A stretch of DNA of 64,000 nt from Fulvia fulva (GCF_020509005.1 NC_063024.1:1488001-1552000), one strand, 5' to 3'; shown: positions 10,155 to 23,000, counted from the stretch's first letter. The notes: generated by a model from the letters alone, not told the origin. Program-made: numbers and translations.

Positions 10155-13100
10155 ATAGATAGATATTTTATTAAGCTATTATAGTGCCCTTTGGCCTATA
10201 TAGCTATACTATCTTGTTTTCGTATATATAGAGGGGAAACCGTGTTAGTAAAAACCCCTCCTCCTTCCCGCCTGTCTTTTCCCCCTAGTTATCGTCTTAA
10301 ATTTCGCTTATTAGGGGTACGCTAGTATTATAGGCCTGCCCTAATAACTACCCTATCTGCTACCCCCTAGCTTCCGCCTCTTATCTATCTACTCCTCCGT
10401 CTCGCTAGCGAGGCTAAACTACTAGAGGTGTCCCTACTATAGTATTTACCGAGAGATTCGGCGAATGTTTCCTTTGTCTCTAATAATTGACTTATAGTCT
10501 CTCCTTCCCGCTTAGTACCTCTAATTTCCCCTACCTCTCGCCTACTACGGGTATTGTAGTAGTATATATTCTAGGTTTTGCGATAGGTAGCTATACTAGT
10601 AGGCTAGGCTATAGATGTCTAGTACGCGTCTTCTATATAGGTAGGCCCTTAATCCAATATATTCGGACCTGATTTGGATCGCTATGCTTGCTTCGGCCCT
10701 TATTAGGTCCCTATATAGCTAGTAATTATGTCTCTAGAAGGCTCGGAGCGCTATCGGGCCTATTGTCTTAGGGGGCTTCCTTTTCTAGTCCTACTCCTAT
10801 AGGTAGCTCGCTATCTATTCCGCTAGGCTTTAGGTCTTAGCCTTGCTCCCGCCTACCTAGCGAGTCCTACGCTCCTCCTCTTTTCGTACTAGCTATTCGG
10901 TGCTTGTCTATATAGCCGTAAAGGTAGTAAGGTCATCCTCTTTTTAGCTTGTCCTATGTCCGGCCCCTCTCCGGTAGTGGCTTTCTATCTTATTCTTTAC
11001 CTCCTAGATCGTAGTTTATACTAGGTAACCTATCGTCACTACCGCGTATTAAATTCTTATTCCCCGGATATATTAGCCGATTAGTAGTGTTCCTATCTCT
11101 ATTTCTACCGTGCTTATTAACGTTGTCTTATATACGCCTAGTATCCTACGTAGGTTACCTACTTATATCCTTTTTAGGGGTTACTCTATCCGTTTCGGGA
11201 TCGGCTTACCTACGCCTCCTATTCCCTAAATCTATACCCTATATAATATAGCTAGTCTAACGATCGCCTTATATATTACTCTTGCCTTATCGAATGTTAC
11301 TCTCTATATAGATACCGTAAGTCTCTTTATCGAGGCTTCGTTAACTTGCGCTCGACTCTAGGCTTTCTTAACCTATATATTCTAGCTTAGCTTCGGGTCG
11401 AGCTAGATCCCTAGTACTCGTAGCTCCGATAATAGCTTTGTCTTATAGCCTTAGATTCTTACCGCCGCCTTTATATTATAGTATGTTCTCGCTTTACTAA
11501 AGTGTATAAGTTAGTACTTTTTAGGGGCGAACCGGGCACTATACTTCTTTGCCCACTCCTCGCATTTCTTGTACCTATCTTCGAGGAGGCGACAGTTCTC
11601 TTCTATCGAGTCTAACTAGGCTAGGATGTTTATGTCGTCTACGAACCCCGATACTAAGGTTTACGGAGAGGTGAGTAGGGGGATTAGATTAGACATAAAT
11701 ATTAGAAATAGGATAGGGGAGAGAGTAGATCTCTAAGGTATTCTAGCCTCTACCTTTACCGGGTCGGACGTATACCTTCCTAGGACTAGGTATGTCGTCC
11801 GTTCCTAGAGAAAGGAGTAGACGAACGTCGTTACCTACTAGGGGATGCCTTTCTACTATAGGATATGTATAAGCCTTTAGTATAAGACGTTGTCGAAGGC
11901 TCCTATAATGTCGAGGGATAGTAAGGACGCCGCTCGGTTCCTACCGTAGTACTAGAGGGTCTGAATTTGCTCCGTAATTAGCTCTATTACTATTAGTGTC
12001 GATCGCTAGCTTCTTCCCCCTATCTATATTACTAGGAGTACGTAGTTGTCCTCGGCTAGCTACGTAAGTCTCTAGGCTACTATCTTTTCTAGGACCTTCC
12101 CTATCGTATTTAGAAGTGCGATTAGTCTATACGATTTAGGCTAAGTATAGTCCTCCTTCTATAGCTTACGTAGCACTACTATTATAGACTCTCTATACGG
12201 CTTCGGGTGATACCCTAGCCGTAGGTACGCGGTAAATAGGTTTATAAGGCTCGGCGCGATCTCTTCTCTATACTCTTTTAGTAGTATATTTAGTATCCTG
12301 TCTAGGCCTAGGGCTTTTCGTCCTTTTAGCTTACTTATAACTCCTATTACTATGTTAGAGCTAACCGCCTAATCTATATCTAGGGGTTCCGGGTATATAC
12401 TCGGGTCGATGTCCGTAAGGTCTACCTCTACTTACGTCGAAAAGAAATAGTCGGCTAATACTTTTGCCTTGCCCCGGGGCGTAGCCTAGGCAATCCCTTC
12501 GCGGTCTACGATTAGGGGGAAGTAAGGGGTTTGTTACTCTTTAGGTAGTCGTGCCTATTTAGTAAGTCTCTATATCTGTTCCGGGTTTTCTATAACGAGC
12601 CCGATTGTCGCTCTCTAGTCCTATAGCTTATCGCGTCTTATCTATGCCTTCTTCTCTTATGTCGCGCGATAGTATTGCTCCTACGTCTCTTAGGTATGCT
12701 CCTTCGTCTACTATCGCCTTGCCCTTCTAGCCTCCCTTACCTTCGTAGAGTATTTAGGGGTCTAGAAGGCCTTCTACTACGTTAAGGGCCAAAGTAACGG
12801 CGTATATTGTTCCGCTACTTACTATATGACCGAGGTAATCTGTTCCGCTACTTGATCTAGCTGAGCTGTCGTCTCGAGTTCTCTATACTATAGTAGGTTC
12901 GCTATTAGGAAGCCTCTTATATCGTCCTAGCGTACCTTCTTCTAGTTACGGCGTAGTTCGCTTACTAGCTCCTCTATCGCCTTCACCCCTAGCGTCGTTT
13001 AGATAGGGATATAGTCTAAGGAGGCTTCTGGCGCGTAGTTCGGTCGGCATTAGACTAGTCTCTCTTTAAGTTCTCGTAATAGAAAGTATAGGTCGATCGT

Positions 13101-15117
13101 ACTTATACTTATATAGGCCTTCTACGTCTCTATTCCCTTTAGTATTACTAAGGCTATTCCGTAGCGTACGGTTATATCTAGTAGCTTTCCCCCTAGAAAC
13201 GCGTACGGGGGAGTAAATTCGAGTCCCTACTATAGGGAGTAGAGGTTAAAGTCGCCGAGGAGTACTTACTTCGTATCTTAGCTTAGGGTCCGCTCTAGGT
13301 AGGCGAGGGTTCCTAGTTCCCTACTCGTCCGACCCCGCGGTAGCGGGTTATAAACGTTATAGATCTAGATAGGGCCTTATGTCGTATCGATCTAGATTAA
13401 TGTTATGTCTCCTAGGTTGCCCTACTACGGTAGTAAAACCTTCTACGACTCAAGGTCTATAGTCTTACTTACGTATATATATGTCCTCGGGATAACGCCT
13501 CGTTAGCCCGCGATTACGGTATAGTATCTCTAGTCATTATAAGTAGCTAGGAGTTCTACGTAGGGGTTGATCTATAGTTCCTATACCGTAATAACGTAGT
13601 ACCGTAGCGGGTCTAGCTCTTATAGAAAGTGGCGCTAGACCTTGTCCCTACTTTTGTTTACGTTATACTATATAATAGTAATGTCGTCGTATAGTATTAT
13701 TTGTTAACCGTAAGGTCTATTTCCGTACTAACCTACTATATCTCCTAAGCCTATATCCCGCTATCCGGCTAGCCCTAGGGCCGCTAGGGCGCCCTAAAGA
13801 TTCGTATTTGGCCTAGTTCGTTAGCGGCCTAGTTAAGGTGTCGAGGCCTACCGGGAGGTAGATACGTTTACGGTTAGGTTCCCTTATTCGTCTCTTCTAC
13901 CCTCTTCCTTTTACTCGGCTCGAAGCCCTTATATATAGTAGGTCCCTCCTACTATTATTAGGGGTACCTAGCTAGTATAGAGATCCTTACTTGACTCGCT
14001 CGTTCTTATACTACTATTCTAGCTAGGCATTAGTTTAAATATACTAGGTACCTTCTACCGTAGTATATATACCTACTCTCCTTTTTTAGGCATTCCCTTC
14101 CCTAGTATAGGCCTACGTAGTAAGGATACCTTAGGGTCTTCTCCCCGTTTTTTAGGGCTATATAGCCGTACTATTAGTATTAGAAGTATTGTAGTACCCT
14201 ATAGCTACTCTAATAGATCTCCGTGTCTATTCTCTCGTAGTTCTAGAATAGCCTAATGTCTAGTATCTAGTTAGCTTGTTCCGCTATCTCTACCTCGATA
14301 ATAAGCGATAAGTACGTCTTTTCTCGGTCTACTGTCTTATATAGCTATACCGCCTTTGCTAGTCGTACTCCTAGGGAGGTGTTCTAGTTCTATACTTAGA
14401 GGTAGGGAAGGTCTTCGACCTTAAATGTCCTAGGGACCCCGTAGGCGATGACGGTATACTGTTAGTAGGAGACTTATACCGACTTCGCGACTTTAGTAGT
14501 CTACTCCTTATAGGTCTCTAGCTTTCGTCTCTTAGACTCTTATACGGTAAAGAGTCTCACTACGCCTATTGCCTCTACCCTCGCTCTAACTACCTCCTTT
14601 TGGCCGATTCTGTCGACAATCTCCTTACTTATTAGGGCTACGATTTCTTGTTTTTCCGCCGGATTAGTAATGTATAGACGTACCGCCTTACTTGCCTTCG
14701 GAGGGGGTTTATTCTTACCTACTACTACTATTACCTATATAGTTAGTCTCTAGGCTACCTTCTATATTACTTATTAGATTGTCTTCGGGATTTAGTATAA
14801 TAGCGCTTTTAGCGCTCCTAGTAGCTATACTATAGTGTTATTATATGTCCGGGCTAGGTGTTCGTTATCCCCTAGCAAGTCTTCCGCCTCCGTATATAGG
14901 GTCGTCTACGCTATATTGTTTGTCGTTAGCCTCTACTTTCTATATAGTAGGCCTTGGCTTATGTCCTAGGTTTTTTCTTAGTCTATTCCCCGGTTTGACT
15001 CTTAGTATAGAGTGTTCGTAAGGCTATAGCTCTCGTTAGTTACTATCCTTCGCTACTATTCGGGGTCGCGCTTCCTAATTAGGCAGTTGTCCTCCGTAAC
15101 TCCGTAACTCTAGGGTC

Positions 15118-15335
15118 TATTAAATAGGTACGAGTTACGCAGTAGTAGAAGACGGCGGATCATACTAAAGACGAAGAAGGACCTAATAGGATAGCGTATA
15201 TCTACATATAGTATCGCCGGTGTTGGTGTAGGTGTTTTAGGAGGGACAGCTATACTTAGGACTTGACTAGCAAGCCCTGATTACTAATCCCCCTAAGCAC
15301 TCAATGTTGACCCTATGACCTACATATTCTCAATA
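15118..15335 (-). repeat. Solo LTR of the Copia-A family inside LINE-2
   Basis: A 218-bp LTR runs from TATTAAATAGG to TCTCAATA, with a perfect 5-bp TSD GGGTC (15113-15117 and 15336-15340). It matches the LTRs of Copia-A (44567-44800 and 49863-50096) in its first 120 bp and at its end; the middle differs. No internal element sequence is present, so the element probably recombined between its LTRs. It keeps many CpA/TpG sites, unlike the LINE around it. Confidence 0.85.
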
Positions 15336-15455
15336 GGGTCTGCCTTTAGGGGAACGGAACCTTAGTTTTAGGGTTCTTTATACTACGATTACGCCGCCGC
15401 TAGCGTAGGCGGGTCGCTACTACTTAAGTGGATTGCTCGTCTTAATAAGGGCTAT

Positions 15456-15514
15456 TAAATGATGAATACTTTAATAATCGCGAGGAGTTCCTTATCGTAG
15501 ATCTCGTAATTGTC
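15456..15514 (-). other. Gypsy RNase H scrap fused to the 5' end of LINE-2
   Basis: Read on the minus strand this 59-bp piece encodes NYEIYDKELLAIIKVF, the conserved RNase H segment of Ty3/Gypsy pol (Gypsy-A1 has NYEIYDKELLAIIKAF). It lies between the LINE body and the TSD, in the same sense as the LINE. It is not the local target, which at this point is integrase C-terminal sequence of Gypsy-C. The simplest reading is a template jump from LINE RNA to a Gypsy RNA during insertion. Confidence 0.75.
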
Positions 15515-15536
15515 TCGCTATTTATATAGTATTAGT
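15515..15536 (-). pseudogene. 22-bp island of Gypsy-C between LINE-2 and Gypsy-A2
   Basis: This short stretch holds the right TSD of LINE-2 (15515-15529) and the left TSD of Gypsy-A2 (TTAGT, 15532-15536). It links the Gypsy-C integrase segment ending at 27808 with that beginning at 10154. Confidence 0.75.
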
Positions 15537-15720
15537 TATAAGGGCGCGCGTACTATAGGGTCCGAACGAGATAGTTATTGTTCTATAAAGCTACGAAAGA
15601 GGAGCGCGAGGCGCGGCGAAGTTATAAAGTAAAGCTAAGCCGCGCTAACCCGATACGGAAGGTCCGCGGTTCACCCGGGCCGACGTAGCTATAGTAAGGG
15701 GTCGCGGGCTACCCGTAATA
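15537..15720 (-). repeat. 3' LTR of Gypsy-A2
   Basis: This is the reverse complement of the 184-bp Gypsy-A1 LTR with CpA/TpG converted to TpA, so the termini read TATAAGGG and CCCGTAATA. The complement of the polypurine tract (GTACCCCCCCTCTC, 15721-15734) follows directly, which identifies it as the 3' LTR. Confidence 0.9.
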
Positions 15721-18700
15721 GTACCCCCCCTCTCAAAATATGCCTTAGTCCTCTAAGCGTTATCTACCTTATAAGGCTACTTACCTATCGAGCTCTATAA
15801 TCGCGCGAACGCCTAATTATCTTCTAGTACCCTGTCGTTATCCGATAACATCGTATTCGCTCTATTAAGACTATCCTCGACCGGCTTCCTTCGAGAAATA
15901 TATTACCTAGTTAGCTAGCTTGCCCTAGACCTAAGTCTATCTTTAGCTAGTACTCGCGTATAATCCTTATAACTAAAGTTAGGTATTATTATAGGCTCTA
16001 TAGGCTCTACTCGAGTATTAGTATAACTACCGGTACTATTATAGAGCTAAGGGCGGTAGTTAAGACCGGAGACTCTAGTTATAATAGTAGGCTTTCCTAT
16101 AACCTAGCTAATATAGCGGTACGTAGTAAATATATACGGAGTAGATTCTATTAGAGGTAAGGCCCGAGGCGACTTATTCGTAACGGTATCTTTCGGAATG
16201 ACCCTAATCGTATTAAGCCCGAGCACCTTAGTAGCTAGTAGGGACTAGTTAGATAGAGCTACGAAGCCTCTAGGCGTAGACAACTCCGGCCGATTATAGT
16301 GAAAGTCTATAATAGCGGCGGCTACGTGTTTAAGTATATCCTCTATAGGTTACTAGGTCTTACTATCCTCCTCGTTCTAATATCTAGCCTATTTCACCTT
16401 ATACTATATATCTACCTTACGCTTATACCCCTTCTTTACCTTACCTACCCGCTTACGGGTATATATATTAAGGATCTTTTCTACCTCGTATATATACGTA
16501 GGTACTACTACTATATCGGCTACTATATTAGCCTCGGTAGTGTTAGGTTTAATAGTTATTAGTAGTAGCGGCGCTAGATACTGCCCTTTAAGTAGTAGGA
16601 AATCGGGGTGGTCGGCTCGTTATAGTAGTAAGGTATAGAAGCAGTTATTAAGTCCTACTAGAGCGTCTAATAGTTTTAGTCGATAAGAGAGTCTAGCCGG
16701 TATAACTTCCGTAATCTAGTAAGGGCCGGCATATCTCCTATCTAGCTTCTTAGATAGTCGAGTCGTACGGATGTTCTTAGTACTAAGATATACCTAATTA
16801 CCTACCTTGTAGTCTAGAGGAATACTTCGGTAGCGGTTTGCTACTTCTACTTAGAGAGCTTATAATATTCGTATATTCTCTTAAAGGTACTTATAAAGCT
16901 CGTAAATTCGACGTATAAAGGTTTCTACTAATCGCGTATCTAGTTGCTAGAGAGTAGTTAGTCCTCCCTCCTTTCTAGCGTTTAGGTCAACTCGCTCTAT
17001 AAACTTAGGGTTATAGCCTAAGGTAGCGTAGAACGGCGATATACTAGTAGTCTTAGATAGGTAATTATTGATCGCGAACTAAGCAAGGTATAGCTATTCT
17101 ACCTAGTCATCCTATACCTTATTAGTAAATACACGAAGATACTATTCTATCGCCTAGTTAGTACGTTCTGACTATCTATTAGTTTCTAGGTAATACGAAG
17201 AACTTAGCTTACGATTTGTACGGAGTATCTTATAGAGTTTCTTCTAGAAGGTAGTAACCTACTACTTACTACGGTCTAATATAATAGTGTTAGAAAACCC
17301 GCGCCGACAGAACATATGTTTAAGGAAAAGCCTTGCCGTATTCTATACTATTATTACGCTAATAGGGATCAGCTCGACTTCCTTAGTAAGCCTATTAGTA
17401 ACGGTCATAATATTGTTATAGACTATACCGTTAAGAGTACTATCTAGGAGTCCGATAACGAAGTCGACTATAATGTGTTTCTAAGGCCGATCTAGAATAG
17501 GAAGTGGCTATAATAATCCTAGTAGCTAGGAGTATAGAGATTTTATTATACGGTAGGTACGGCAATTCGCGGTATATCTACGTACGGATCTTACTAATCT
17601 AGGCTAGTAGAATTCACGTACTACGAGTTTATAAGTGCGAGCTCGTCCTAGATAGCCTACTACTAGAGCGTTATAGTTTATCTTGATTATCCTAGTCTAT
17701 AAGGCTTAGTCATTTAGTACCTATAAGCTCTAGCCGTCGTATTAATTTCGAATATATAGTAGGTCGCTATCTACTTTGTAGTATACTAGGTGAATCTTCG
17801 CTCTCTATAGTAGTATAGGAGTACGGTCTTTCTATAGGTCCTTGATCGCGGTCTTAAGCTCGTTATTAGTTACGTACGCCGTCGACATTCGATACTCGAG
17901 TTCGGCTTCCCGCTAACTTTTACGCGTCGCCGGTTATTTAGTAGGCGTATCTCGTTCTATAGGTATAAACTCTTTAGCTTTAGGGTTTAGCTATACTAGT
18001 TCCTCTTCTTCCGGCGTATCTTCTACTATTGCCTATAGTAAGGCGATGTTAAGGAATCGCTTAGGAGGTAGTAATGTCTAATACTAATACTAGTTCCGAG
18101 GGTCGTCTACCCCCTACGGAAGGTCCTAGCTACGTCTCGTTAGGCTGTCTAGCTTTATACCTTGAAGTCCTAGACGGTATATTATCTTAAAGTTGAACTA
18201 TAACAAGAACTTAGCCTAACGTACTTGTCGCCGATTTAGCTACTTTGTCGTTATAAAGTATTCTAGGTTCTTATAGTTAGTATAAATCTTGACTAGCTAT
18301 AAGTCCTTATTATCTACCTCGTAGACGAGCTCGGGTCTCTATTCCTTAAAAGCCTTAATAATAGCCAATAGTTCCTTATAATAGATTTCATAATTACACT
18401 CCTATAGACTTGACTTCTTCGAGTAGAAGGCTATAGGATATAGTATACTATTCTCGTTATACTACGAAAGTACGCCGGCGTTTACAAAATCTAAAGAATC
18501 TGTCTCTACTACCGTTTCCCTACCTAGTATATAATATACGAGCATGCCGGCTTTACTAAACGTAGCTTTCAAATTGTTAAAGGCTCGTTAGCAATCTAGT
18601 GACTATTAAATCCTTCTGTTCTTATAATTGCTTAGTCCGTCCGACTTAGTCAGGTTTATAAGAGGAGTAGCTATACGCGAAAATGCTTCGATAAACCGCC

Positions 18701-20094
18701 TATAGAAGTTAGCAAATCTAAGGAAGGCCTAGACATCCTTTAGGTTCTTAGGAGCTTCCTATGTCTAAATACATTCGAGTTTCTCGGGGTCTATCTCGAT
18801 ACCGTTAGGGGTTATAATTAGCCTAAGATACCTCACCTTCTATTAGTAGAATTCGCTTTTGTCGATGTCTACTATAAGTCCTATATCGCGTAGCTTAGTA
18901 AGAACCTTCCGTACGTGTTTAATATGCTCCTCTAAGGTGTTACTAAAGATAAGCACGTTATCTAGGTAGGCCGACACAAAGTCGTCTAGGTGTTCTTATA
19001 AGACCTTATTACTATATAATTAGAACGATACTAGTCCGTTATATAAGCCGAATAGTAATACTAGACACTCGTAGATGCCGTATCGTGTCGTAAACGCCGT
19101 TAACTACTCGTGCCCTTTAGCTATCCGTAACTTGTTAAAGGCTACTATAATGTCTAGCTTTATAAAGTACTTCTTACCGTATATACGGTTAAGCGTCTCT
19201 TATATTAAGGGAATCGGATACGGGTTCTTAATAGTAATCGTATTCAATCCTCTATAGTCGATATAACTACGTAGCCTACCTCTAGGCTTACGTACTACTA
19301 GTACTAGTGTAGGAGACTAGCTCGTCTTTTGCCCTACTTTCCGTACCTTCCCTTTAGATATTTACTCGTCTAGCTATTTCTTCACTACCTCGTTCTCCTT
19401 CTTGGCTAGGCCGTAGGGCTTGCGGTATAGTAGCTCTTATAGACTATTAGGCTTAATATAAATCTTATGATCTACGCCTAGTTAGTAAGGTAGGAGTCCT
19501 TTATAATCCTTAGCTAAGAAAGCGTCCGTAATATCGTAGTATATCGGCGGTAACTTCTCCTTCGGGTTGTAATTAAACTGCTTGTTTAAGAATTAGTCTA
19601 GATTATTAGTAGCTATTACACTTAGCTTAAGCTCTCTACCGTCGCTCTTACCCCTAGTAGGCATAATATAGAAGTACTTAGCCCTAGGCCGGTACGCGTA
19701 TATCCCCTACGCGCGTTAAGAAACGCCCTAGTAGTCCACTTCTTTATCGTCTATGTCTTCTAGGTTATATAATAAGACGTTTAGCTCTGCCCCTCCTACT
19801 ATAAAGCTCGCTACTTCTCTAGTAAAGGGCTCTAGTCTGTACCGTACTAGTGCCTACTTCTTCTTCTCGCGGTAGTTTAGGGATTATACTATTATCGATG
19901 TCTTATTCTATAGATAGTAACTAAAGTAGTAATCCGATCTAAATACCACCTCGCCTGTCTCCTAGAAGATGTTTAGGTTATACGCTATAAGCTACGGTAG
20001 GCTAAAGGCAATGTTATATTCGAGGTCGGTGACGTAGTATAATATTTACTCGTAATAACCGCCGATAACTACGTCTATAAGGGCCGCGTATATA
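15721..20094 (-). pseudogene. Gypsy-A2 pol relic (chromodomain to protease)
   Basis: This is the minus-strand counterpart of Gypsy-A1 pol. Chromodomain lies at about 16300-16560, the integrase core around 17050-17500, RNase H around 18100-18500 and RT around 18700-19400. At about 18970 the YLDD motif reads YLDN: GAT-GAC became GAT-AAC by a TpG->TpA change. LINE-5 cuts it in the protease region at 20094, and the remaining part resumes at 25042. Premature stops are numerous. Confidence 0.85.
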
Positions 20095-23000
20095 GATTAA
20101 TAGATAGATTATTCATTCGCCTGTTTTAGTGCCCTTTAGCCTATACAGGTCTCTCGCTATTTAGGTCTATTTATATAGGTAGGAAACCCGATTTACGGAT
20201 AAAAACCTCCTCGTCTTTGCCCTCCTCGTTCTTTCCTGTCTTGTCCTTTCGTTCTCCTTCCTTTAGGGTACGCTAGTGTCATAGTTATTACCCTATAACT
20301 ACCTTGCCCGTAACCCTAGTGATGTCCTCCTCTCGATTCCCTTTCTCCCTTCTGTTTCCCCGGCTCTTCTCTCTCTCTCCCTCCTCTCTATCCACCTTTC
20401 CGTTTCTACTACTAGGGAGAATTGCTCTAGGTAGTCCTCGTTAAGGATCCATCTTGTCACTCTCCTTATATCTTGTCTGTTCTAGATGATAGCCTAGTAT
20501 TGCCTGTCTCTTGCCTTCGCCCTCTACTAGCTTCTCCCTTTTACCCACTTAGTACAGTTCAGCACTATGTACTCCGGGTTTTAGGATAGGTAGCTATAGG
20601 GGCAACGTTTAGAATCGTATCCTAGGACTCTTCTTTAGTGTAAGTATACTCTTAGCCTAATGTGCTTAGAGCGAATCTAGATAGCTATGCTTGCTTCCGC
20701 CCTCTTTAGGTCTTTGTAGATAAGGTAGTTATACCTCCTGAAGGTCCTGGCCGCTAGTAGGGCTCCTGGCCTCACCGGCTTTTAGTTCTAACGCGTTTTC
20801 TATAGGTGACCTACGATCCTTTCTGCTTAGCTTTGCTTCTTTTTCCCTTTGTCCCCTGTGTTAGCTTGCTCCCTTAGAGCTTCTCTCTGTTCAAGGGCTA
20901 CTAAGATTTCCTATAATGTTTTTAGGTCTGCTTCCTTCTATAGGATTATGTGTAGCCGGTTAGGTCTTCTCCTCCTCTCCTACTAGGTTCTTATCCTTTA
21001 AGTAGCTACTTAGATGGTTCCCTAGGCTAGGTATACTAATGTCTTCTCTACGTATTGACACCTCATACCCTAGAGGTACTCCCTAATAGGGGCTGTACCT
21101 GATTCCATTTCCATTGTCCTATAAGGGGTTGACTTGTATGCCCCTAGTACTCTCTTTAGGTAGGCTACCTACGCTCTATTAAGGGGGTCCTCAATTCTCT
21201 TCGGGATGTGTTTTTCCGCTGCCCAAATCGCTGCTCTATATAGCATTGCGGGCTTGACAATAGCCTTGTATATAGTCTAGGCCTTTATAAAGGTCGCCCC
21301 CTAGGTTGACGTAGTAAGTCTCTCGATTAATTGTCTATTAGTGTCCGCTCTCGCTTGCGCCTTCTTCACTTATAGTCCCTAGCTAAGTTTCGGGTCTAGC
21401 TATATCCTAAGGACTCTTAGTTCCCTTATAGGATAGGTCTCGAACCCCTAGATTTTTACTAGTACTACTAAGTTGTGTTTTGTCTTTACCTTACTAAAAT
21501 AGATAAGTTAGTACTTGTCCGGTACGAGTTTTGCCCTATACTCTCTTACCCACTTTTCGTATTGTCTATGTCTCTCCTCTAGGAGTGCGCAGTTTTCCTC
21601 TATAGACCCCGACTACGCTAGGATATTTGTGTCATCTACGAATCCCGATACTAAGGTGTTTACTACTTCTAGGAGTAGGGTCAGGTCGGCTATAAAGAGG
21701 AGGAACAGAATTGGGGAGAGTGTAGAGCCCTATAGGATGCCCGTGTTCGTAATTAGGGTCTACGGGGCTTTAAAGGACCCTAGGAGGATCTAGGTTGTTC
21801 TGTCCTTAAGGAATGACTATATAAAGTATACTATCTAGGCTAGGATACTTTTCATTCTAAGGATGTGTAGGAGCCTTACGTAGGACACGTTGTCGAAAGC
21901 CCCTAATATGTCTAGTAAAAGTAGTGAGGCTACCTTGTTGTTGCTATAGTACTAGATATGTCTGATTTGCTCTATAATCAGTTCGACTACTATAAGGGTA
22001 GATCTCTTTTGTCTCCCCCCTATTTACGTTACCGGGAGGAGGTTGTGTTCTTCTACTATTCCGGTGAGCCTTATAGCTACGACCTTCTCTAGGAGCTTCC
22101 CTAGTGTATTTAGTAACGCAATTGGTCTATATGACTTTAACTTGGTATAGTCTTCCTTTTAGGGTTTCCTTAGGACGTAAGTTAGTAATTGCCTAAAGAC
22201 CTTTAGGCAATACCCCTGCTTTATATACTAGGTAAAGATTGGCGTAAGCACTAGAGTAATAAGGCTGCTACTAGCTTTTAGGTAATAGTTAGGGATCTTG
22301 TCTAGGCCTAGGGCTTTATTACCCTTCAGTTTCTTAATAATGTTTCCGATCTCTATAGTAGATACTTACTAGTTAGCCTCCCTTAGCGGAGGAATGTGTG
22401 TTCCTAGGATGTTGCTTAGGTCTGCCTCTACCTAAGTCCCGAAGAAGTGGTCTACGAATACTTTCGCTTTCCCTATCGGAGTAGTTTGCGTTTCCCCGTC
22501 TTAGTCCTATATTAAGGGAAACTAGGGCGGGGAGTTTCGTTCCTCGTCTAGTTTCCTAGCCTATTCTACTAGTCTCTAGATTTGTTCCGGGTGTTCTATA
22601 ATCATCCCTATAGTTGACCTCCACTCCTACGTCTTGTCTCTTCTAATCTGCGCCTTCTTTGCTTTATACGCGTTGTTATAGGCTTCCTAGTTTGCTTAGG
22701 TACGTCGTTACTCCTATCTCCTTCTTGCTCTCCTTGCCTCCTTGACTTTGGCTATACACTCTAGTGTCTAGTATAGCTTCTAGTATAGCGACTATCTCTT
22801 CTCAGGTATATAGGCCTAGGCTGCCCTTTGTATAGCTTCTATTAGCTACACTACTACTTAGTCGATCCCCTCCGTTATGTATATATCGTTAATGTTCACC
22901 TGTTCTAGTTCGCCTTCTAGCCGCTACTATACTAGTGTCTACTCGGCCTGCTTCTAGTAGAGCCTCCTCTTAGGTTCCCTATCCTCCTTAACTATAAGTT

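Larger units (their letters stand above)
10155..15514 (-). mobile_element. LINE-2: Tad-like LINE, same family as LINE-1, chimeric 5' end
   Basis: This is a minus-strand copy of LINE-1. Its 3' tail (TATC units read on the minus strand) is at 10155 and its 5' end is at 15514. The 15-bp TSD TCGCTATTTATATAG lies at 10140-10154 and 15515-15529. On the minus strand, endonuclease occupies about 13715-12960 and RT about 12360-11480, with FVDD preserved near 11640. A solo Copia LTR (15118-15335) has inserted in its ORF1 region. Its 5'-most 59 bp (15456-15514) are not LINE but match Gypsy RNase H. In the stretches compared it differs from LINE-1 by only a few C->T/G->A changes per several hundred bases. 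Confidence 0.88.

Noticed and set aside
10487..10672. Plus-strand open frame of 61 codons
   Set aside because: It lies antisense within LINE-2. Its openness comes from the lack of CpA/TpG and it has no recognisable domain.
16299..16562. Plus-strand open frame of 87 codons
   Set aside because: It is the antisense of the Gypsy-A2 chromodomain; an equivalent antisense frame exists in Gypsy-A1 at 58039-58368.
19075..19257. Plus-strand open frame of 60 codons
   Set aside because: It is the antisense of Gypsy-A2 reverse transcriptase and matches the antisense frame at 55407-55589. It was useful only for counting RIP changes.
21515..21793. Plus-strand open frame of 92 codons
   Set aside because: It is antisense to the RT core (FVDD region) of LINE-5.
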